Shown: positions 8,626 through 18,500 of the stretch, in pieces
Numbering within the stretch: position 1 is the first letter of the stretch
Layout: each line of letters starts with the position of its first letter
Program-made: the position numbers and the translations under genes
Notes under the pieces: generated by a model
Told to the model about the DNA's origin: nothing
The model's database searches: none
What the model saw: the letters and a program-made list of their open reading frames with translations, nothing else
Assembly: GCA_963732365.1 (NCBI GenBank)
Contig: CAVSZC010000005.1
Coordinates: 744,001 to 808,000 of the forward strand
DNA from: SR-FBR-E99 sp963732365
Lineage (GTDB): Bacteria; Bacteroidota; Bacteroidia; Bacteroidales; VadinHA17
Direction of reading: 5' to 3'
Length of the DNA stretch: 64,000 nucleotides

Positions 8626-9747
8626 TTAAAGGCCAAACCGATACTGCAGTCCGCCAATGAATTGTTGCCTGCTGCCCAGAAAGCCAACCTCGGCGCGCAG
8701 CATAAAATGTTTGTTTATCTGGTATTGTGAACCCAGGACGAAGTTCCACATGTCTTTAGGGCGCTTGTTGAGGGAATACTGGACGGTAGCGGATTCTTCA
8801 TCGTTGAGGGCTCCGTCAATGCTGTTCAGTAATTCACCGGCAGAATCGAGCGCACGGTTTGCGGTTTCGTACCTTGCCTGGTTTACCGGGCTAGCCTGCT
8901 CTATAGGTGTCAGCCCTGCCCACCATTCATCAACAGCTATCTGTGTCTCTTCTACGTTATCTATCCCGGCATCCACCTTCTCCTGCAGTCCATCAATTGG
9001 CAGCACCTCGCTGAGGGGAAGTGAGCCGCTTGTCTCTGACTTGAGATGCAGTCTGAAGGCTCCTGCCCAGACAGAGATGTTGCTTTGCGGCTTCTTAAGC
9101 TTGAATGATTTTCCCATCCGGGGTCCGAATACGAAGGTCATTACAGGTTTATCAAGAGCGCTGATGCTCTGCCATGTGACGTTCATGTCAAGGGCGATCC
9201 ATCCTCCTGCAACACCCATTGTGGGGGTCATGCCGATTCCAAACCCTGTTGCGTCGAACTCGGCCTTCGAACTGAACGATGTTACCTCGCTCCAGACATT
9301 CTCTGCATCAGGAAGCCACAGCCCTGCAGCTATTTCCGTAGACGTACGGGCCTTCGTAAAAAGGCCGTAGACATTAAGGAAGGGCAGCAGCCATATATCC
9401 GGCCTGACATTAATGGCTGAAGCTGTCGCTACTGCACTTTCAAATCGTACTATTTCACTCAGGTCATACATTGGCCCGTAGTTGAAGCCGACAAGCAGAT
9501 CCTCTATGATCAGTTCTGACTCCTGCCAGAGATAGTTTATTCCTAATCCGGCTGAGTAGGGCAGGTCATATCCTGCCGCTGCGGCCTTGGCCCCAAGTAT
9601 CGGCAACGAATAGGGATATTCCGTTGACTTCAGGCTGTCAACATATGCAGCATTCTTTTCGCCTACAACCTTATTGGTGTACACCTGTGCAGTGGTCATC
9701 ACAACAGAGCAGAACAGCACTGCTAGTACAAGGATACTTTTCTTCAT
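8626..9747 (-). CDS. Predicted outer-membrane barrel protein with a helical insert
   Basis: A 373-residue protein that I do not recognise as a named family. The signal peptide is MKKSILVLAVLFCSVVMTTAQ; I start at the ATG at 9745-9747. Early and late segments alternate like barrel strands (GLGINYLWQESELIIEDLLVGFNYGP, VAGGWIALDMNVTWQ, HFMLRAEVGFLGSRQQFIGGLQYRFGL). The last residues before the stop are YRFGL. Between about 240 and 320 is a helix-rich insert (VDAGIDNVEETQIAVDEWW, YETANRALDSAGELLNSID), which could be an extracellular or periplasmic domain. It lies between a FadL-like and a PorT-like barrel. Confidence 0.6.
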   Translation of the reverse strand: MKKSILVLAVLFCSVVMTTAQVYTNKVVGEKNAAYVDSLKSTEYPYSLPILGAKAAAAGYDLPYSAGLGINYLWQESELIIEDLLVGFNYGPMYDLSEIVRFESAVATASAINVRPDIWLLPFLNVYGLFTKARTSTEIAAGLWLPDAENVWSEVTSFSSKAEFDATGFGIGMTPTMGVAGGWIALDMNVTWQSISALDKPVMTFVFGPRMGKSFKLKKPQSNISVWAGAFRLHLKSETSGSLPLSEVLPIDGLQEKVDAGIDNVEETQIAVDEWWAGLTPIEQASPVNQARYETANRALDSAGELLNSIDGALNDEESATVQYSLNKRPKDMWNFVLGSQYQINKHFMLRAEVGFLGSRQQFIGGLQYRFGL

Positions 9748-9856
9748 GATCATTGGTTTAAAATCAGTCAAAATTACTTTCATCCGGAATCCCTGACAAT
9801 ACCTAATTGTAAGTATAGTTTGTTCATAATACTTCAGGCAGTCTTTCCGGGCTTTT

Positions 9857-11362
9857 TCACTCAGTTGGTTTTTTTATAAAATCAAAAATGAATCCACAAT
9901 AAACAGATAAGTCATTATACCTGATCGTCACCTCGTTGGTCGGATAACCTGTGAGGGGCAGTATCTCATCTGTAATGTACTCAACCGGATTTGTCAGGTT
10001 TACCATCTGACGTTGCTGGTTTGCACGTCCGTATGAGTACTGCATTCCAATAGTAATTGAACCCCTGTCGAAATCAAATCCAAGCCCTGCGTTGACATGG
10101 TAAACGTCGAAGATGTAATTTGTTTTCCTGTTTTTTTCAAGGAAAGAGCCATTTTCCGGAGGGTAGAGGTAGTTAAAGTCAGTGCGGAAGCCGCCGGAAA
10201 AAACCAGCCTGTCATTAAACCTGTGCTTAAGTGCAATACCTGCATTGAGTACCGGTTTATGGGCCGAGGTGAAAGTGAGCCATTCGGCCGGCCCGACAGG
10301 GCTGTAGTTATACCCCTCTTCACCCGGTTCGTCTGCGGCCTCAATGTACTCATATGATGAGATACCGAAGAAATACTCGGCTGTAACCAGGAGCACGTCC
10401 CTTCCGGAGGGTGTATAGTAGTTGGCCCCTGCGGCGATTGAGAGAGGGTCCTTGAAGTGTGCGGGGCACATTCGCTGCCTGCCGCTGTAATACCGGTCTG
10501 ATCCTGCAAGGTTGCCCGTAACCCCGTGAATATTTGAATATTCATATTGTTTTACTACGGTGCCGTTCCCGAAGAGCTTCACGGAAGGGAGATTAAGTGT
10601 TGCCCCAACTGTCCATAGGTCTTGCTTGAATTGCAGCCCTATCTTGGTAACCAGCCTTACATCAAACATGGTAAGTTTGATATGGTAACTTGCTTCGGAG
10701 AGATACTGGTCCTGGCCCGGCTCCTCCGGCTGGGTGAAGGCACCGGCGCTGACCAGGTTGTAGTACTGATCGTCTTTATAGGATATAAGTCCTGAAAAAC
10801 CTAATGACAGGGCGTCAGAGAGTTTATAGCCGAACCCTGCCCCACCATGGTACTCCTCGAATTTCGAACGCAGGTAGTAATCTGCCACATACTCCTCATC
10901 ACCGGGGTTTGAAAAAATAATATCGGTAGTCTGTGAAGTGCCCTGGTTGATCTGCATATACTCACTGGTCTTGGTATAGAATGCAAGCTCAATGGTCATT
11001 TCAGGGATTTTGACAGGATTCAGGGTCAGTGTAATAATCCTGGGATATACATCAAACTGTATCCTGTCGGCAGGCAGTTCACCCCCCAGTGCATTTTCAG
11101 CATTAAAAAAATAGAGAGAGAAGAGATTTGCAGAGAGTGAAAGGTTATTGGTAGTCATCTCCGGTATTGTGGCCGGATTATAGTAAATGGCAGCTATGCC
11201 TGCCTCACCTGCAACCACTGCACCTGAGAGGAGGGCCGCCTCAGAGTTGAGGTTCTGGTCCCAATAGCGGCCGCCCTGTGCCTGTAAGGGCCCGGAAAGA
11301 AAAACCATGGCCGGAACGGCCAACAGCGCATGCAGAAACGCTTTATGAGCTCTTCCGGTCAT
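9857..11362 (-). CDS. OmpP1/FadL-like outer-membrane transport protein
   Basis: A 501-residue protein. After a signal peptide ending in GPLQAQ comes GAVVAGEAGIAAIYYNPATIPEM, which matches the N-terminal 'YYNPA' plug signature of the OmpP1/FadL/TodX family of hydrophobic-substrate channels. The rest is rich in barrel strands and ends with DLSVYCGFIFDFIKKPTE. I choose the ATG at 11360-11362. It overlaps the end of the DUF4956 gene by 20 bases, suggesting translational coupling. The open frame extends 38 codons further but that part has no signal peptide. FadL proteins import fatty acids or aromatics, but the substrate here is unknown. Confidence 0.65.
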   Translation of the reverse strand: MTGRAHKAFLHALLAVPAMVFLSGPLQAQGGRYWDQNLNSEAALLSGAVVAGEAGIAAIYYNPATIPEMTTNNLSLSANLFSLYFFNAENALGGELPADRIQFDVYPRIITLTLNPVKIPEMTIELAFYTKTSEYMQINQGTSQTTDIIFSNPGDEEYVADYYLRSKFEEYHGGAGFGYKLSDALSLGFSGLISYKDDQYYNLVSAGAFTQPEEPGQDQYLSEASYHIKLTMFDVRLVTKIGLQFKQDLWTVGATLNLPSVKLFGNGTVVKQYEYSNIHGVTGNLAGSDRYYSGRQRMCPAHFKDPLSIAAGANYYTPSGRDVLLVTAEYFFGISSYEYIEAADEPGEEGYNYSPVGPAEWLTFTSAHKPVLNAGIALKHRFNDRLVFSGGFRTDFNYLYPPENGSFLEKNRKTNYIFDVYHVNAGLGFDFDRGSITIGMQYSYGRANQQRQMVNLTNPVEYITDEILPLTGYPTNEVTIRYNDLSVYCGFIFDFIKKPTE

Positions 11363-11966
11363 TCGCTGAATCCCTGTTTCTGAAGAAAATTTCAAGTTCT
11401 GCACTGTTTTTAACAAGGTCGATCTTCCTGATTTCAACCTTTTCGATCTTAATACCCGAACGTCCTGAAAGGTCACTTAACAACTCCTTCCGTCTTTCAG
11501 GATTCAATAATTCAAGGTTATTATAAACCAGAGTTGCCGAATTGAGATCCTCTCTACGGAAAAACAGCTCGAGGAAGAAGAGGGAAATGATAATTATTGA
11601 ATTAATGAGGATTATTCCGCGGACCGGGTTGTAGAATGTGGCCATGGCATTTATCACGGCAACGCCTATAACGGTAAAGAAGTAGGTCATCTCCCTGATT
11701 GAGAGGTTTCTTGACCTGAAGCGAAGTATGGCGAAGATGGCGAACAGACCGAGCGCCATTCCAAGCTGTACCTCCACTGTTTTCAGGAGGGTGCAGACCA
11801 GGAAGATCATGATACCCATCTGGAAAAAGGAGAATGCCCTTCTCTCTCTCCTCGAGTGCCTGTAATATATCAGTCTTATTATAATGAAGAGGACGAAAAG
11901 CGTGACAGCAAAGCGTACCAGTACATTCCAGATAGGGTCTTGTTGAAATTCAAAAAGTGATGACAT
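11343..11966 (-). CDS. DUF4956 domain membrane protein
   Basis: A 207-residue inner-membrane protein with four predicted transmembrane helices in the first 130 residues (LVRFAVTLFVLFIIIRLIYY; FQMGIMIFLVCTLLKT; AMALGLFAIFAILRFR-like; VIGVAVINAMATFYN; ILINSIIIISLFFLELFF). The motif LFAIFAILRFRSRNLSIREMTYFFTVI is the hallmark of DUF4956. The C-terminal cytoplasmic domain has the pattern SGIKIEKVEIRKIDLVKNSAELEI. In other bacteria DUF4956 genes are often found with CotH-like and VTC-type polyphosphate polymerase genes. Here a CotH-like gene lies 18 bases upstream, but no VTC gene is present. Its biochemical role is unknown. Confidence 0.8.
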   Translation of the reverse strand: MSSLFEFQQDPIWNVLVRFAVTLFVLFIIIRLIYYRHSRRERRAFSFFQMGIMIFLVCTLLKTVEVQLGMALGLFAIFAILRFRSRNLSIREMTYFFTVIGVAVINAMATFYNPVRGIILINSIIIISLFFLELFFRREDLNSATLVYNNLELLNPERRKELLSDLSGRSGIKIEKVEIRKIDLVKNSAELEIFFRNRDSANDRKSS

Positions 11967-11984
11967 GGCCTTTGTTTTAGTGTT

Positions 11985-13043
11985 TTAGTAATCTTTACAA
12001 TCTCTTTTGAGGTAGTAGAGGATGGAGTTTCTTTTGTCGAAACCGCTGTAAAACTGATCAAGGTACTGTAACATCAATTTTTTTTCCTTTTCAGTTAAGT
12101 AAGAAAATTCATTGATCACATTGTAGAGAGCCTGTTTTTTTTCTGCAAACTCCTGGAGGGTTTTCTGGAATTCATCATCGCTCCTGCAATGACCAAGGTA
12201 GACACGTTCACGGACAGTTTCAATATCAAGGTTCTCCTGGGGTACAGCGTATGAAGCGTTGACAAGGCCTGAATAATCAAAATCATAGGGTACAATCAGA
12301 CCCAGTTCGCCTGCCCCGGGTTCCCGGCTGACAAGTATCTTGCAGTTATGTTGTCCGGGTACTGACCAGTCAGTGTTGCCGATCATGTAGTTGAAAACCG
12401 CCATCCTGTCCATCATCTCCGGAACAATATTCTTCTGGCTAAGGGTCACAACATCTATCGGCATTGAATTCATACGTTCAGCCAGAAGATCAAGGGGTTC
12501 TATGAAAAAGGCGTAAGTACTGATTGTCTTTGTCTGTTTGAAAGTGTTTATGTAATTGATTTTAAAAAGTCTTACCCTGAAGCTTGAATCAGTGAGCACA
12601 TTATACAATTTATAGATAAGGTACTCTTTGAACAGATTATCTTCATTACCGGTCTGGCAATGAGTGACGACCTTTATCTTCCCTATCCTGCTAAGGTCTT
12701 CTCTTTCAAACTCCGTTTTTTTAAAATTAAGGAGCAGAGGGGGGAAGCTGCAGTAACCATTACGCATCACACCCCGTGTCTTAAGCCTTACCTCCTTGTT
12801 AACGGAGTCGGTCTTGCTGATATGATAGGTAAGAATGGCATCAAGATATTCATCTTTAGGCTTCTTCCTTGTGTACTCAGTGACGTTGAACCTGAGTGAC
12901 AGCTCAAGAAGATCATCATTTGTGAACATTCCGAAGTCAGGAAGGGTATCCTGCACAGCATAGGCCTCATTGATCTCCTCCTGTCCCATTGCCGGCAGCA
13001 GGGCAATGATTAACATTGGCAGAAAAAGGACCAGTTTTTTCAT
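11985..13043 (-). CDS. Secreted CotH-kinase-like protein
   Basis: A 352-residue protein with a signal peptide (MKKLVLFLPMLIIALLPAMGQ). The stretch LKTRGVMRNGYCSFPPLLLNF followed by GKIKVVTHCQ, LFKEYLIYKLYNVLTDSSFRVRL and a late VPYDFDYSGLVNASYAVP resembles the kinase-like fold of the CotH family (RG..R....PP..LnFkK; Y/F-D-F/W-D-Y-G/S). CotH itself phosphorylates spore-coat proteins. Catalytic activity here is not established, since the match is to overall pattern rather than to all active-site residues. It heads a three-gene unit with DUF4956 and a FadL-like barrel. The start at 13043 begins the signal peptide. Confidence 0.55.
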   Translation of the reverse strand: MKKLVLFLPMLIIALLPAMGQEEINEAYAVQDTLPDFGMFTNDDLLELSLRFNVTEYTRKKPKDEYLDAILTYHISKTDSVNKEVRLKTRGVMRNGYCSFPPLLLNFKKTEFEREDLSRIGKIKVVTHCQTGNEDNLFKEYLIYKLYNVLTDSSFRVRLFKINYINTFKQTKTISTYAFFIEPLDLLAERMNSMPIDVVTLSQKNIVPEMMDRMAVFNYMIGNTDWSVPGQHNCKILVSREPGAGELGLIVPYDFDYSGLVNASYAVPQENLDIETVRERVYLGHCRSDDEFQKTLQEFAEKKQALYNVINEFSYLTEKEKKLMLQYLDQFYSGFDKRNSILYYLKRDCKDY

Positions 13044-13106
13044 CTATGCCAGGTTATATTGTTTGTGAAATGCTAAATTTGTTTGCAAGGTATAAATTAA
13101 TTTAAA

Positions 13107-14240
13107 ATGAAAGCATTAAGCAGTCTGGCTCTTACAGGGATTCTTCTGCTGCAAGTGATGAGCTTATCAGGTCAGGAGAGTGCCAAACGTATCTCTGTTT
13201 TCAGGGACAGTCTTGATAATGCCATTGACCTGGGAGACTGGCTGGTAAACAAAAAAGGGGTTCTGATAGTTCCCTCCCTGATCACTGAGCCGGCAGTAGG
13301 CTACGGTATAGCAGGAGGAGCCATTTTCTTTCATTCATCATACTCTGAAAAAAGCGGGCCCCCAAGTATGTCTGGGGTGCTCGGTGGCGCAACGCAGAAC
13401 GGAACATGGGCCGCAGGCCTCTTTCATGTGGGGTACTGGAAGCAGGATCGGATAAGATATATGGGGGCGCTTGCCAGGACTTATATTAACCTGGGGTTCT
13501 ATGGTTCAGGAAATACAGGTTCCTTAGGAGAGGAGCCTGTCAACCTTAATATGGATGCATGGATGCTGGTACAGCAACTCAAATTCAGAGTAGCGGAATC
13601 GGATTTTTTCATCGGAGGCAGATATTTGCTTTTCGATACAGAGAATACTTTCGATACACCCATCGATATACCCGAGTTTACCGGAGAGGAGTTCAGCTCT
13701 ACCCTCAGTGAGGCTACCCTCAGGGTAGACCTTGACTCGCGGAATAATGTGCTTACCCCGACAAAGGGACTGTTCTTCAGCCTCTCAGGTACATACAGTG
13801 ACACATGGATGGGAGGTGATGCACTCTACGGAAGGCTGGGGCTTACTCTGATAGGATACATTCCTGCAGGAAACAGGCTCATGCTGGGGGTAAGGCATGA
13901 AAGCGCCTATTCACTCGGCGATATACCGTTTTACGCGCGTCCTATCATTTTTCTAAGGGGTGCTCCGCTGATGAAATATCAGAATAAGAACACAACACTG
14001 ATGGAGGCGGAGGTTAGTTATAACGTGTATAAACGCTGGTACATAAACGGCTTCACTGGCCTTGGCAACGCCTTCAGCAACTTTGAAGACTTTGCAGAGG
14101 GAAAGAGTGTCACTACCCTTGGAACAGGCTTTCGGTATCTGGTAGCCAGGAAACTGGGAACAAACATGGGGATGGATTTTGCAGTGAGCAACGATGATTT
14201 CGCATTTTACATTGTTTTCGGAACAGCCTGGATGAGATAA
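13107..14240 (+). CDS. BamA/TamA-family outer-membrane barrel (surface antigen domain only)
   Basis: A 377-residue protein with a signal peptide (ALTGILLLQVMSLSGQ) and no POTRA domains. The C-terminal half has the Bac_surface_Ag pattern: ATLRVDLDSRNNVLTPTKGLF (the 'D.RD....P..G' strand), FYARPIIFLRGAPL and a closing strand FAFYIVFGTAWMR. Early text LIVPSLITEPAVGYGIAGGAIFF is common in short BamA-like proteins of Bacteroidota that lack POTRA repeats and may be channels or lipase-associated barrels. It stands alone between a divergent CotH-like gene and the efflux operon. Function unknown. Confidence 0.75.
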   Translation: MKALSSLALTGILLLQVMSLSGQESAKRISVFRDSLDNAIDLGDWLVNKKGVLIVPSLITEPAVGYGIAGGAIFFHSSYSEKSGPPSMSGVLGGATQNGTWAAGLFHVGYWKQDRIRYMGALARTYINLGFYGSGNTGSLGEEPVNLNMDAWMLVQQLKFRVAESDFFIGGRYLLFDTENTFDTPIDIPEFTGEEFSSTLSEATLRVDLDSRNNVLTPTKGLFFSLSGTYSDTWMGGDALYGRLGLTLIGYIPAGNRLMLGVRHESAYSLGDIPFYARPIIFLRGAPLMKYQNKNTTLMEAEVSYNVYKRWYINGFTGLGNAFSNFEDFAEGKSVTTLGTGFRYLVARKLGTNMGMDFAVSNDDFAFYIVFGTAWMR

Positions 14241-14260
14241 TAACAGAACGGAGCCGTTCA

Positions 14261-14289
14261 TTGAAGTCTTAAAAACTTTGATATATTTG
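14261..14289 (+). promoter_or_regulatory. Bacteroidota-type promoter of the RND efflux operon
   Basis: TTG (14261-14263), 18 bases, then TATATTTG (14282-14289) fits the Bacteroidota -33/-7 promoter. It lies just beyond the stop of the BamA-like gene and about 70 bases ahead of the adaptor ATG at 14360. Confidence 0.6.
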
Positions 14290-14359
14290 ACCCAATTCGC
14301 TTACCTTTATTGAATATTTCATAAAAAATTCAATCGAAATCCTAATGAGAATCATTCAT

Positions 14360-15517
14360 ATGAAAAAGACAATTCTTATTTGTTTGTGCTTCATGGCGGT
14401 ACTGGCATTTCATTCCTGCAAAGGGAAGCAGGAGGTACAGGCCCCGGTGGAGTTGGAAGTACCTGTAGTAAAAGTTATGCAACAGGATGTGACCCTGGAG
14501 TCGGAATTTGCAGGACAGACCTATGGTGAGGCTGACGTCGAGATCAGGCCTCGGGTTGAAGGCTGGGTCGAGAGCATCAGTTTCAGGGAAGGAACAATGG
14601 TTAAGAAAGGACAGCTTCTCTATACCATTGATCCGCTGCCCTATCAGAACATGGTTGACCAGGCGAAGGCAGCCCTTGCGGAGGCACAGACGGGGCTTAT
14701 TAAGGCTAAGAATGACCTCGACCGGATAAAGCCACTTGCCGAGGTCGGAGCTGTCAGCCAGCGTGAGCTCGTGGCTGCCCAGGCACAGTACGATGCCAGT
14801 GTGGCAATGGTTGCCTCCAGCGAGGCATCTCTGAACAACGCCAGGATTGAGCTCGGCTATTGCCGTGTCACAGCACCCATCACCGGTATGATAGGCATAT
14901 CTGCTGTCAAGGTGGGAGACTATGTCAGTCGCGGGCCGCAGTTTGTCATAAACACTGTATCGAGCATAAATAACATAAGGGTGCGGTTCACCATAAGCGA
15001 AGTGGAATACCTGCGTATTTCAAGGCTGATGAAGGAGCTCGGCATAACCATGGGTTCAGGAGGTGACAATGTCACAATGGTTCTTTCTGACGGAGGGACA
15101 TATCCTCTCAAGGGGAGGATGAATTTTGCAGACCGGCAGGTTGATCCTTCCACAGGAGCCATGACGTTCGAGGCACAGTTCGGGAACACGGACAACCTGC
15201 TTCGTCCGGGACAGTATGTGAAGATCAAACTGGTGACAGATCTGAGAAAGGGTGCACTTCTGATCCCCCAGAGGGCGGTGACTGAGATGCAGGGCATGTT
15301 CCAGGTGTATACCCTTGCCGACAGTAACAAGATTGAGCCCAGGTTTATTAAGCTGGGGCCGGCATACAAAATGAGCTATGTAGTTGATCAGGGTCTCACA
15401 TCAGAAGACCGCATTGTAATAGGCGGAACACAGCTCCTTCGTGCAGGCAGTGTCGTCAAACCTGGTGAAAGGGTGTGGTCGCCTGACAGCACAAATATCA
15501 CAACCGTTTTACAATAA
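14360..15517 (+). CDS. RND efflux periplasmic adaptor (membrane fusion protein), lipoprotein
   Basis: This is the adaptor that joins the inner-membrane pump to the outer-membrane channel. The 385-residue protein starts with a lipoprotein signal (CLCFMAVLAFHSC, cysteine about residue 19). It has the first lipoyl half (RPRVEGWVESISFREGTMVKKGQLL), a helical hairpin (KAALAEAQTGLIKAKNDLDR to ASVAMVASSEASLNNARIELGYC), the second lipoyl half (TAPITGMIGISAVKVGDYVSRG) and beta-barrel and membrane-proximal domains. I start at ATG 14360 because it begins the signal peptide; an ATG at 14345 would add MRIIH. The pump follows after 18 bases. Substrates (drugs, bile salts, solvents) are not evident. Confidence 0.93.
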   Translation: MKKTILICLCFMAVLAFHSCKGKQEVQAPVELEVPVVKVMQQDVTLESEFAGQTYGEADVEIRPRVEGWVESISFREGTMVKKGQLLYTIDPLPYQNMVDQAKAALAEAQTGLIKAKNDLDRIKPLAEVGAVSQRELVAAQAQYDASVAMVASSEASLNNARIELGYCRVTAPITGMIGISAVKVGDYVSRGPQFVINTVSSINNIRVRFTISEVEYLRISRLMKELGITMGSGGDNVTMVLSDGGTYPLKGRMNFADRQVDPSTGAMTFEAQFGNTDNLLRPGQYVKIKLVTDLRKGALLIPQRAVTEMQGMFQVYTLADSNKIEPRFIKLGPAYKMSYVVDQGLTSEDRIVIGGTQLLRAGSVVKPGERVWSPDSTNITTVLQ

Positions 15518-15535
15518 GCAGCTAAAACAACCGCT

Positions 15536-18500
15536 ATGGGAGAATTTTTTGTACGACGGCCGATTGTGGCGATGGTGCTGTCAATCATCATCGTTATTGT
15601 GGGTTTCCTGGCACTGAGGGGTGTCCCTATCAGCCAGTACCCTGAGATCACTCCTCCTACAATCAAGATAAACACGAGCTTCGTAGGAGCCAATGCAGTT
15701 AACGTTGAGCAGGGTGTTGCCTCTGTAATAGAACAGAAGGTCAACGGCGTTGAAAACATGATATACATGAGAAGCACCAACGCTTCTGATGGTAACCTTA
15801 GCCTCGACGTTTCATTTAAGGTAGGCACTAACCTCGATAATGCCAACATGCTTACGCAGAACAGGGTAAGCCAGGCAGAGCCATTCATGCCTCCCTCAGT
15901 CAAGCAATACGGTATCACAACAAAGAAATCACTAACCTTTCCACTCCTGGTGATTTCGCTTACATCAGATAACCCTGCCTTTAATGCCGGGTTCCTTGCC
16001 AACTACGCCACTATCAACCTCGTTGACGCTCTCGCACGCGTCAACGGTGTAGGCGAGGTTAAGCTCCTTGGATCAAGTGACTATGCAATGAGGGTGTGGC
16101 TTAAGCCTGACATCATGTCAAAGCTGGACATCACTGTTGAGGATGTCACAAAGGCACTCCAGGAACAGAATGTCATCAGTCCGGGAGGAAAGTTCGGAGC
16201 AGAGCCTGCACCGGCAGGGACGGAGTTCACATATGGCGTCGTACTTCAGGACAGGCTCATACAGGAACAGGAATTTGGCGACATAATTGTCAGAACAAAG
16301 GAAGATGGCTCAACTGTTTACCTTAGTGATATAGCCAGCATCACCCTTGGAACGGAGAATTACAACTCCCTCTCGAGGATGAATGAGAAGCAGGCAGCTA
16401 CCATTGCAATCTTCCAGACCCCCGGTACCAACGCCCTTGATGTGGCCGACCAGGTAAAGACAGTTACCGCAGAGCTGGCTCAGAGGTTTCCGGAAGACAT
16501 TGAATATGATATCTCCCTTGACACAACACTGGCAGTCTCAGAGGGTATAACTGAGATAGTGCATACGCTTTTCGAAGCCATCGTACTTGTTATTCTCGTT
16601 GTCTTCATCTTCCTTCAGAACTGGAGAGCAACGCTGATACCGCTTATCACAGTGCCGGTATCACTGATAGGTACATTCATGGTGTTTCCCCTGCTGGGCT
16701 TCTCGGTCAATGTACTTTCACTGCTCGGCCTGGTGCTGGCAATCGGTATTGTCGTCGATGATGCCATCGTGGTGGTTGAGGCCGTCATGCATCATATCGA
16801 GCATGGCAAGACACCTCGTGAGGCAACGGTACAGGCAATGAAGGAGGTATCGGGGCCTGTCGTTGCCATCGCACTGATACTTGCCGCTGTTTTTGTACCT
16901 GTGGCAATGGTCCCCGGGATAACAGGGAGATTGTACCAGCAGTTTGCAATTACAATCGCCGTTTCGGTTGCCTTCTCGGCATTCTCAGCCCTCTCACTGA
17001 GCCCAGCACTGTGCTCAATTCTTCTCAAGCCTACAAAGCCCATGAGTGAGCGAAAGGGGCTCCTTGCCAGGTTCTTCAATGGGTTCAACCGGTTGTTCGA
17101 CAAGATCACCGGAGGGTATGTAGGCATTGCCGGATACCTTTCAAAGAAAGCTCTGCGGGTGATAATAATTCTTGCTGTGGTCATCGGGCTGGCAGGGCTG
17201 CTTGGCAAAGGCCTTCCCGGAGGATTCCTTCCCGATGAGGATCAGGGGTACTTCATAATGAACGTCTCAATGCCTGCCGCTTCATCTCTTCAGCGTACCG
17301 ATGAGGTATGCAAACAGATTGAAGGAATCCTTTCACAGCATGAAGCACTGGAATTCTTTACTGCAATTCCGGGTTACAGCCAGTTGACCTTCGCCTATCA
17401 GTCAAACGTTGCCACTTTCTTTGTTATGGCAAAGGAATGGGCTCACCGCGAACAGACGGTAGAAGAGATTATGACTGATCTGAATAAGGTGTTTGCTGCG
17501 AAGATCACCGGCGGCAATGTAATTGCCTTCGGTCCGCCTCCTATTCCGGGGCTGGGTGTTGGTGCCGGTTTCACTATGATGATACAGGACCGGGCAGGGA
17601 ATACACCGGAATTCCTTCAGCAGCAGACTATGAAATTCATTGAGGCAGCACGCAAAAGACCGGAGATAGGACGAATAAACACCACATTTAACGCAGGCGC
17701 TCCCCAGGTGAGACTCGAGGTTGACAGACAGAAGGCGATGAAGCTGGGAGTGCCGCTCCAGTCGGTGAACAGCACCCTGGGTGCGTTTCTTGGCGGGGCA
17801 TATGTAAATGATTTCAACAGGTTCGGCCGGCAGTATAAGGTATATATCCAGGCCGATGCCGCATACAGGGCTACCCCTGATGACCTGAGCATGGCCTATG
17901 TCAGAAACAACAAGGGAGAGATGGTGCCGGTCTCAACACTGGTGACTACCACCAGGGTCAGTGCCCCGGAGTTCACAAACCGTTTTAACCTGTACCGTTC
18001 TGCTGAGATAAACGGTATCCCGGCAACAGGGTACAGTTCTGCACAGGCTCTCAGGGCTCTTGAAGAGACAGCTGCCGAAGTTCTGCCGCAGTCGATGGGA
18101 TATGCATGGTCAAACATGTCATTTCAGGAGAAGGAGTCGGGCGGTTCGGCAGGTCCGATCTTTCTAATGGCGTTAATGTTCGTATTCCTTATCCTCGCAG
18201 CACAGTACGAGAGCTGGAAACTTCCTTTCAGCGTGCTTCTCGGAACACCTTTCTCAGTGTTCGGAGCCTTTCTCGGATTGTTCCTGGCAAGACTGTTTGA
18301 CAACGGATATCTGAACAACATTTTTGCACAGATCGGGCTTGTCATGCTTATCGGGCTGGTGGCCAAAAACGCTATCCTGATCGTTGAGTTCGCTAAGTCG
18401 GAACATGAAAAGGGAGTCGACCTCTTCGAGGCTTCGATGACTGCCGCGAAGCTGCGGTTCAGGCCTATTCTTATGACAGCCTTTGCGTTCATCCTCGGGG

